Assembly: GCF_004362515.1 (NCBI RefSeq)
Contig: NZ_SNXU01000001.1
Span: forward strand, 5,208,001-5,272,000
Direction: 5' to 3'
From: Actinokineospora alba
Lineage (GTDB): Bacteria; Actinomycetota; Actinomycetes; Mycobacteriales; Pseudonocardiaceae
Length of the DNA: 64,000 nt
Position numbers and translations under genes: made by a program. Below the pieces are notes generated by a model. That model saw only the letters and a program-made list of their open reading frames with translations, did not search any database and was not told the DNA's origin. Shown here in pieces: positions 59,701-64,000 of this stretch. The first letter of the stretch is position 1; each line of letters starts with the position of its first letter.

Positions 59701-60330
59701 GACGTGGGTCTCGCGGGTCTCGCCGTGGATGCCTTCGCCCGGTTGCCCGATGGCGCGTTGGCGCTGTCGTTCACCGAACCGGGAACGGTCCCGGGTGTCG
59801 GCGCGGTGGACGATTCGGACCTGGTCCGGTTCGTCCCGACCGCGCTGGGCAAGGACACCGAGGGCACGTTCGGGCTGTGGTTCGACGGCAGCGACGTGGC
59901 GATGACCACCGACGACGAGGACATCGACGCCGTGGACGTCCTCGCTGACGGTCGCATCGCGCTGTCGACGGTCGGCGATCTGAAGGTCACCGGTATGACC
60001 GCGGCCGACGAGGACCTCACCGCGTTCACCCCGACCACGCTCGGGCCGACGACCGCCGGTTCCTACGCGGTGTTGTTCGACGGCAGCGATGTCGGGCTCA
60101 GCACCGCTGACGAGGACGTCGACGCGGCCGCGTTCCGCACTGACGGCGTCCTGGTGCTCAGCACCATCGGCGCGCTCGCCGCACCGGGGGTGACCGCGTC
60201 CGACGACGACCTGGTGGCGTTCACCCCGACCCTGCTGGGCCGCGACACCACCGGGAGGTTCGCCGCCCTGTTCGACGGCGCCGCCCTGGGGCTCGAACCC
60301 GACGACGTCACGGGAGTCGAGGTCCCATGA
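53785..60330 (+). CDS. Giant secreted S8 (subtilisin-like) protease with Kelch propellers, copy 1
   Basis: 2181 residues from a GTG (a GTG nine bases later is an alternative), with signal peptide VGAVLLAASVAVPGASPAVA. The catalytic triad is Asp207 (GSIDTGVQFDHP), His255 (GHGTHVMG) and Ser430 (SGTSMAAAHVSGA). Carboxypeptidase-regulatory-like beta domains follow (~505-670, TVSGKLTDAATGAPIGGARV), then a jelly-roll/MAM-like domain (~675-850) and another regulatory-like domain. Two Kelch-type propellers follow (~1030-1320 and ~1560-1850; for example KVYVVGGIHGADGD, NDLYVYDPADNRWNAKADF). The C-terminus has four DEDxDA/FDGSDV repeats. Its stop overlaps the start of a paralogue. Confidence 0.9.
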   Translation: MFEVSGSLRRTAPEPGSRAGLRGARLVGAVLLAASVAVPGASPAVAQTPVGAGVEVDPAVVEQLRADGSADFWVEFDAAADLAGAYGIADWAERGRYVVERLKATASTSQSAVVADLRTRAVKHSAYWVSNRIVVRDGTQAVLDSVTARAEVRKVAATRTVRIPQQEPAAKVEQVDAVEWNIASVNADDVWAEFGVRGAGVVVGSIDTGVQFDHPALVDSYRGARGDETFDHNFAWFDPDSTCVPRGQPCDDEGHGTHVMGSVVGDGGAGNQVGVAPAAKWITAKACRADGCPDHALIAAGQWMLAPTDLAGQNADPARRPQVINNAWSSPDGTDTWYQETVRAWLASGQFAVFANGGNGFNRCATVGAPASYPESYGVGAHNVDNELAWASGLGPSPIDGGIKPNVTAPGIDVRSATVGGGYGYSSGTSMAAAHVSGAVALVLSAAPTLVGDVPATRAALDASAADVGAPDFLGCGSAPGADNSFGAGLLDAFAAVTRVAGAGVATVSGKLTDAATGAPIGGARVLARGGETDEARTAADGTYHLFLVPGGYDLTAEAFGYAAETAAVTAVAGQVTRHDAALDPVPRVRLSGVVTDGSGHGWPLRASVDISGYPGGPVSTDAVTGAYSVELVPGGTHTVTVAADGYQPSTREVTVPAGDSTQDFTLLADATCTAPGYRLQHGLFEAFDSGSRPDGWTVVINEEDFFDPTARAWRFNNPFGRGNLTGGTGLFATADSDFEGFVAMDTELVSPPVDLSAVDAPVIRFRQDFSANSHEIAEVDLSIDGGSTWETVFSQPGDFGLGDRRGPRVEEIPVPGAAGLTDVRVRFHYYNAMFDWWWQVDDVLVGGGPCARVDGGLVVGKVTDAATGVALPATVTSVDDPPETTTAGRDGRYALFTARTGERTFTASHNGFESHTRAVDVVAGAVTRADFALGSGHLVVSPPKVESTVEANGSSRTTLTLTNDGTVDARFTLSERDRGFASATTPNAGSTPVQRVRVPGHNGWAGPAPGSGDGSDPAATEPPWEAIAGYPGRVYDTASATHDGKVYVVGGIHGADGDSIFSNDLYVYDPADNRWNAKADFTIGREAPAAAFIGDKLYVAGGWDDVGKSVRRLEIYDPTTDTWTLGADAPEGRTAPGLAALDGKLYLIAGCVDATCSSRSEVFRYDPAANSWQTLGDYPEAVSFLSCGTIDGRLHCAGGSGDTPVPTTGTYSYDPTTDTWTPVAPMTVPRWGGAHAVANGQLIVAGGVAGAEPFGGGWFYEITNEVTAYDPVTDTWTALPAMGNAVYRTSGACGFYKIGGIVDVFPSPKTRLAERLPGYDQCGSSDVPWMELSTTTGTVPAGGSVTVDVTLTGSEQPGTLTGVVTVTEDTPHQVPAVPVSVSVTPPASWGKVQGTVTGLGHCDTAGAPAVGATVDVDGAQRDFRLTTGADGTFAVWMDSANGPVSVTATRDGFVAAAAPGVAVTAGKTTKADLALRPDQGCAVAEPARLDLTVGEGRTVAADLVLRNRGAGGYDAAVAETPFLLDPTVSRPIQVRASDSAGLPGTPPEPVAPIPSWFDGARVPGGISSYAHAQCDGDPDRLYLFSGINAGGVSADATWRYDAAANSWAELAPLPQDLWPESRERFGLTNAAAVCEAGQIHLIGGTHNFVYRDVHFVYDIARDTWTTAAPAPRVVAEAAAAAWNGRVYLVGGADDQVHGTTDEVDVYDIATDTWTTSPTPMPVAAEGMAYARAGKYLYLAGGTAEVGSPAPTTTQRLDLVTGEWTTGPALPAGRFATGLAATDTALYLLGGFQLGRGATDNVERLALADWPGGSWTSFDPLPENKLAHAGFCSQAITGAEIVTAGGFDTGSVSERTLVHGISPERCPTIRADVPWLSVSPAAAAVPADDSATLRVTVDAANLAVGEHQATLLVRTTDPGAPELRVPIRVAVQALAPPSLYLSVESGGAIGAADEDIVGVNPDGVVTPYFDGSDVGLAGLAVDAFARLPDGALALSFTEPGTVPGVGAVDDSDLVRFVPTALGKDTEGTFGLWFDGSDVAMTTDDEDIDAVDVLADGRIALSTVGDLKVTGMTAADEDLTAFTPTTLGPTTAGSYAVLFDGSDVGLSTADEDVDAAAFRTDGVLVLSTIGALAAPGVTASDDDLVAFTPTLLGRDTTGRFAALFDGAALGLEPDDVTGVEVP
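59600..60327 (+). repeat. C-terminal FDGSDV/DEDxDA repeat region of protease copy 1
   Basis: FDGSDV-type motifs recur at about 59690, 59881 and 60076, with a degenerate one at 60271, a period of ~192-195 bp (64-65 residues). Acidic DEDIDA-like motifs alternate with them, suggesting calcium-binding beta units. Confidence 0.75.
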
Positions 60331-63300
60331 GACTGGCCCGCCCGCTGGCCCTGCTGACCGCCGCCCTGCTCGGGGTGGTCCCGATGGCCGCGTCGCAACC
60401 GCAGTCGCGCACCGACTCGGCGGGGGCGGCGGGCAAGTCCGAGAACGCCGTCACCCCAAGCAAAGGTGAACAGGCCAAAGTGGACCGTTCGGTCTCCGAT
60501 CGGATCCGGGGCGGCGGCGCCGCGGACTTCTGGGTGCACTTCCGCGGCCAGGCGGACCTGTCGGCGGCGTCGGGCATCAGCGACTGGGCCGAGCGCGGCC
60601 GCTACGTCGTCGAGCAGCTCCGGGCGACGGCGAAGTCGAACCAGGCGAGCGCGATCGGGCAGCTCAAGAGCGAGAACGTGCGGCACCGGGAGTTCTGGGC
60701 GGTCAACGCCGTCCTCGTGCGCGGCGGCACGGCGCAGACCGTCGAGGCGATGAAGCGGCGGCCCGAGGTGCGGGAGATCCGGGCGCACGCCGTGCACGAG
60801 GTGCCCGATCCGGCGCCGGGGACCGCACAGCTGACCGGCCCGGTCGAGTGGGGTATCGCCAACATCAACGCCGACCAGGCGTGGGAGACCTTCGGCACGC
60901 GCGGTGAGGGGATCGTGGTCGCCAACATCGACAGCGGGGTCCAGTTCGACCACCCCGCGCTGGTCGGGCAGTACCGCGGTACCAACGGCGACGGCACGTT
61001 CAGCCACGACCACAACTGGCATGACCCGTCCGAGGTGTGCGGCGGCGTCGGCTCGTCCCCGTGCGACAACAACGGGCACGGCACCCACACCATGGGCACG
61101 ATGGTCGGCGACGACGGCGTCGCCAATCATGTCGGCGTCGCGCCGAACGCGCGGTGGATCGCGGCGAAGGGCTGTGAGGAGGCGTCCTGCAGCGAGTTCG
61201 CCCTGGTGTCCTCCGGGCAGTGGATGCTCGCGCCGACCGCGGCCGACGGGACGAACCCCGACCCGTCGCGCAGGCCGCACGTGGTGAACAACTCCTGGGG
61301 CGGCGGCAGTGGGAACACCTGGTACCAGGAGATCGTCCGGGCGTGGGTCGCCGCGGGGATCTTCCCCGCTTTCGCCAACGGCAACAGTGGATACGGGGTG
61401 TGCGGCACCGTCGGCGACCCGGGCAGCTACCCGGAGAGCTACGGCGTCGGCGCCTACGACATCGCCAACGAGATCGCGGAGTTCTCCAGCCTCGGACCGT
61501 CCGCTGTGGACGGAAGCGTGAAGCCGGACGCGTCCGCTCCCGGTGTGGACGTGCGCAGCACCGTGCCCGGCGACGGGTACGACACGTTCAGCGGCACGTC
61601 CATGGCCACTCCGCACCTGTCGGGCGCGGTGGCGCTGATGCTCTCGGCCGCGCCCGCTCTCGTCGGCGACGTGGAGGCCACGAAGGCGCTGCTCGACAGC
61701 AGTGCCCGCGACACCGCCGACTCGGCGGGCTGCGGCGGAACTTTGGGGAACAACAACACTTTCGGCGAAGGCCGGATCGACGTCCTCGCGGCGGTCGACG
61801 CCTCGCCTCGGGGCGAGGTCGCGACCCTCACCGGCACCGTCACCGACGCGGTCGGCGCCCCGATCGTGGGTGCCGAGGTGCTCGTCAGCGGTGGCGTCGT
61901 ACCCCGCCGAACCCGGACCGACACCGCGGGCGGCTACGTGCTGACCCTGTCGGCGGGCACCTACGACGTGACCGCCGGCGCCTATGGGTACGCGGCGGCG
62001 TCGAGGGTGATCACCATCGGGCCTGGTGAGACCGGGCGCGCCGACTTCGTTTTGGCGGCGGTGCCGCGCTCGACCCTGCACGGAACCGTTCGGGACGGGT
62101 CGGGGCACGGTTGGCCGCTCTACGCGCGGCTCGACATCACGGGCTACCCGGGCGGGCCGGTGTTCACCGACCCGGTCACCGGCGCCTACGCCGTCGAACT
62201 CGCCCACGGCGTGGACTACGGGATCACCGTCACCTCGCTGATCGACGGCTACCTCACCGCGTCCCGGCCGCTGGCCCTGCCCGCCGACGAGGCCGTGCAG
62301 GACTTCGCGCTGAGCGCGGTGGCGTCCTGCGCGACCCCGGGATACTCCTTCGGCGTCCAAGGCCTCTACGAGTCGTTCGACTCGACGACCGCGCCCGCCG
62401 GCTGGCAGGTGGTCGACAACCTCGGCAGTGGGCAGGAGTGGGAGTTCGAGGACTTCGCGTTCCGGCAGAACCGGACCGGCGGCGACGGCGGTTTCGCCAT
62501 CGTCGACAGCGACCTCGGCGGCGGGCAGCAGGACACCGAACTGATCACCCCCACCGTCGACCTCACCGCCGTGGGCACTCCGTTCATCCAGTTCGACCAG
62601 GACCTGCGCGCGTTCGCCGACGAGATCTTCGACGTGGACCTGAGCACCGACGACGGCGTCACCTGGACGACTGTGTGGCGCACCCTGGGGCAGTCCGGCG
62701 ACGGGTCGCTGCGCGGGCCGAGGCAGGACGTCATCCCGATCCCGGCGGCCGCGGGCCAGGCCGCGGTCAAGGTGCGCTTCCACTACTACGAAGCCGATTT
62801 CGCCTGGTGGTGGCAGGTCGACAACGTCCTGGTCGGCCAGTCCGGGTGCGTGCCGATCCCCGGCGGCATGGTCGTCGGCAACGCCACCGACGGCCGCACC
62901 GGCGCGCCGGTGAACGACGCCGTGATCACCGGGCCGACGGAGCTGCGGGCGACCACGGTGCCCACCCCGGGCGACGACGCCGTGCCCGACGGCTTCTACG
63001 CGCTGTTCGCGCCCGGCTCTGGCACCCAGTCGTTCACCGCGACGAAGAAGCTCTACGGCGCGACCACGCTCGCCGCCGAGGTCGCACCCGATGACGTTGT
63101 GCGGCTGGACTTCCCGCTGCGCGCCGGGCACCTGAGCGTCGGGCCGCCCGTGGAGCGCACGGTCGCGATGGGGGAGCGGGTCGAGACCACCCTCACCGTC
63201 GCCAACGACGGCACCGCCGACGCCCGCGTCGAACTGACCCCGCGCGCCGGTGGCGTGCGGATCGCCGCCACCGGGGCGGCACCCCGGCGCGTGCCCGCGG

Positions 63301-64000
63301 CGGTGACGCCCGGCAGGCTCGTCGACACTGCCGCGCCCGCCGCCGCGGCGGCACCCGAGGACGCGCCGTGGGAGGACATCGCCGACCACCCGGTCCGGGT
63401 CGCCGACAACGCCGCGGCCACCTTCGACGGCGAGGTCTACTCCGTCGGCGGCTTCAGCCCCGGCATCGGCGGCCTCGACCACCTCTACATCCACGACCCG
63501 GTGGCGAACACGTGGCGCCGGGGCGCGGACACCGACGAGATCCGGGACAAGCCCGCGGCCGCGTTCCTCGGCGGGAAGCTGCACGTCGTCGGCGGGTTCG
63601 ACGACTTCGGTGTCGGCCGCGGGGCCAAGCGGACCATGGAGGTCTACGACCCGGCGACGGACCGCTGGACGGCGGGACCGGACGCGCCGTACGGGTCGGC
63701 GGGCGCGGGGTCGGCGGTGCTCGATGGGAAGCTCTACCTCGTCGGCGGCTGCAGCGGCGACTCCTGCCACAGCCAGACGGAGACCGCCCGGTTCGACCCC
63801 GTGGCGGGGGCGTGGGAGTCGCTGAGCCCCTACCCGCTGGAAATCGCGTGGACCTCGTGCGCGGGTGACGACCGGCGGAACCGGGTGTACTGCGCGGGCG
63901 GGATCGACTTCGACGGCACCACCTCGGCCTACGCCTACGATCCGGAGTCCGACCAGTGGACGCCGATCGCGTCGCTGCCGATCCCGCTGTGGGGCTCGGC
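60327..64000 (+). CDS. Secreted S8 protease with Kelch propeller, copy 2 (3' partial)
   Basis: The ATG at 60327 overlaps the stop of copy 1 (ATGA), and the frame stays open to the window edge (>1220 residues). Signal peptide LARPLALLTAALLGVVPMAA. Catalytic Asp202 (NIDSGVQFDHP), His251 (GHGTHTMG) and Ser425 (SGTSMATPHLSGA) are present. It is followed by the same regulatory-like, jelly-roll (FDSTTAPAGWQVVDN) and Kelch blocks as copy 1, in the same order. Compared with copy 1 it has a different pro-region start and ATPHLSGA rather than AAAHVSGA after the Ser. A tandem paralogue; probably co-transcribed. Confidence 0.9.
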   Translation, partial: MRLARPLALLTAALLGVVPMAASQPQSRTDSAGAAGKSENAVTPSKGEQAKVDRSVSDRIRGGGAADFWVHFRGQADLSAASGISDWAERGRYVVEQLRATAKSNQASAIGQLKSENVRHREFWAVNAVLVRGGTAQTVEAMKRRPEVREIRAHAVHEVPDPAPGTAQLTGPVEWGIANINADQAWETFGTRGEGIVVANIDSGVQFDHPALVGQYRGTNGDGTFSHDHNWHDPSEVCGGVGSSPCDNNGHGTHTMGTMVGDDGVANHVGVAPNARWIAAKGCEEASCSEFALVSSGQWMLAPTAADGTNPDPSRRPHVVNNSWGGGSGNTWYQEIVRAWVAAGIFPAFANGNSGYGVCGTVGDPGSYPESYGVGAYDIANEIAEFSSLGPSAVDGSVKPDASAPGVDVRSTVPGDGYDTFSGTSMATPHLSGAVALMLSAAPALVGDVEATKALLDSSARDTADSAGCGGTLGNNNTFGEGRIDVLAAVDASPRGEVATLTGTVTDAVGAPIVGAEVLVSGGVVPRRTRTDTAGGYVLTLSAGTYDVTAGAYGYAAASRVITIGPGETGRADFVLAAVPRSTLHGTVRDGSGHGWPLYARLDITGYPGGPVFTDPVTGAYAVELAHGVDYGITVTSLIDGYLTASRPLALPADEAVQDFALSAVASCATPGYSFGVQGLYESFDSTTAPAGWQVVDNLGSGQEWEFEDFAFRQNRTGGDGGFAIVDSDLGGGQQDTELITPTVDLTAVGTPFIQFDQDLRAFADEIFDVDLSTDDGVTWTTVWRTLGQSGDGSLRGPRQDVIPIPAAAGQAAVKVRFHYYEADFAWWWQVDNVLVGQSGCVPIPGGMVVGNATDGRTGAPVNDAVITGPTELRATTVPTPGDDAVPDGFYALFAPGSGTQSFTATKKLYGATTLAAEVAPDDVVRLDFPLRAGHLSVGPPVERTVAMGERVETTLTVANDGTADARVELTPRAGGVRIAATGAAPRRVPAAVTPGRLVDTAAPAAAAAPEDAPWEDIADHPVRVADNAAATFDGEVYSVGGFSPGIGGLDHLYIHDPVANTWRRGADTDEIRDKPAAAFLGGKLHVVGGFDDFGVGRGAKRTMEVYDPATDRWTAGPDAPYGSAGAGSAVLDGKLYLVGGCSGDSCHSQTETARFDPVAGAWESLSPYPLEIAWTSCAGDDRRNRVYCAGGIDFDGTTSAYAYDPESDQWTPIASLPIPLWGS

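Noticed and set aside
60063..63770. 1235-codon minus-strand open frame
   Set aside because: Antisense to the second protease, whose plus-strand frame carries the full S8 motifs.
1..64000. CRISPR arrays, insertion sequences, integrases, rRNA and known riboswitches
   Set aside because: No regularly spaced repeats, no DDE or recombinase motifs and no rRNA-like sequence were recognised on either strand.

Overview
The window is very GC-rich and third-codon-position G/C dominated. GTG and TTG starts are frequent, many genes overlap by ATGA or GTGA, and two neighbouring genes look mycothiol-linked (an MDMPI-type protein and an Rv2466c-like DsbA protein). Together these point to an actinomycete chromosome, probably Pseudonocardiaceae (Actinokineospora/Saccharothrix/Lentzea type). 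The taxon is an inference from style and gene families, not from a marker gene.

Layout. 1-3.3 kb: the C-terminal part of an RHS polymorphic toxin ending in a GIY-YIG-like nuclease tip, followed at once by an Imm26-like immunity gene. 3.3-3.9 kb: a double ABM-domain protein. 4.2-12.3 kb: a leftward operon malQ-glgX-treY-treZ that debranches glycogen and converts it to trehalose; a secreted ThuA/DUF1080/CBM6-like protein is divergent from it and appears to be made from a leaderless mRNA. 14.3-21.2 kb: a leftward, translationally coupled livF-livG-acyl-CoA synthetase-livH-livM operon ending in the substrate-binding lipoprotein. 21.4-25.5 kb: a VOC protein, a membrane protein, and a divergent pair of TPR-membrane protein and TPR-AAA+ ATPase. 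25.5-34.1 kb: a putative polyuronate utilisation locus, with a secreted double beta-helix/CBM protein, an IclR regulator, a three-gene sugar ABC importer and a KdgD-type dehydratase. Two identical 14-bp palindromes and a third imperfect one sit in its two promoter regions.

34.1-39.2 kb: secreted metallophosphoesterase, MFS transporter, TolB-like protein and small lipoprotein. 39.2-40 kb: a 55-residue protein and a divergent cold-shock gene whose leader carries a U-tract terminator. 40-43.6 kb: GDSL hydrolase, small protein, ECF41-type sigma factor and its NDH-2-like oxidoreductase, with an ECF41-like promoter. 43.9-45.4 kb: Ser/Thr kinase. 45.4-51.8 kb: O-methyltransferase/LuxR pair, the two mycothiol-type genes, and a LAL-type regulator.

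52.0-53.6 kb is the most unusual part. A short SD-led ORF and structured RNA elements precede a dense array of 13 tRNA genes plus one tRNA remnant in 1.24 kb, and several of the tRNAs have reduced D arms, odd position-8 bases or an atypical T loop. From 53.8 kb to the window edge lie two tandem, overlapping genes for giant secreted S8 (subtilisin-like) proteases with Kelch-type propellers; the second runs off the end. No transposase, integrase, CRISPR array or rRNA was found.
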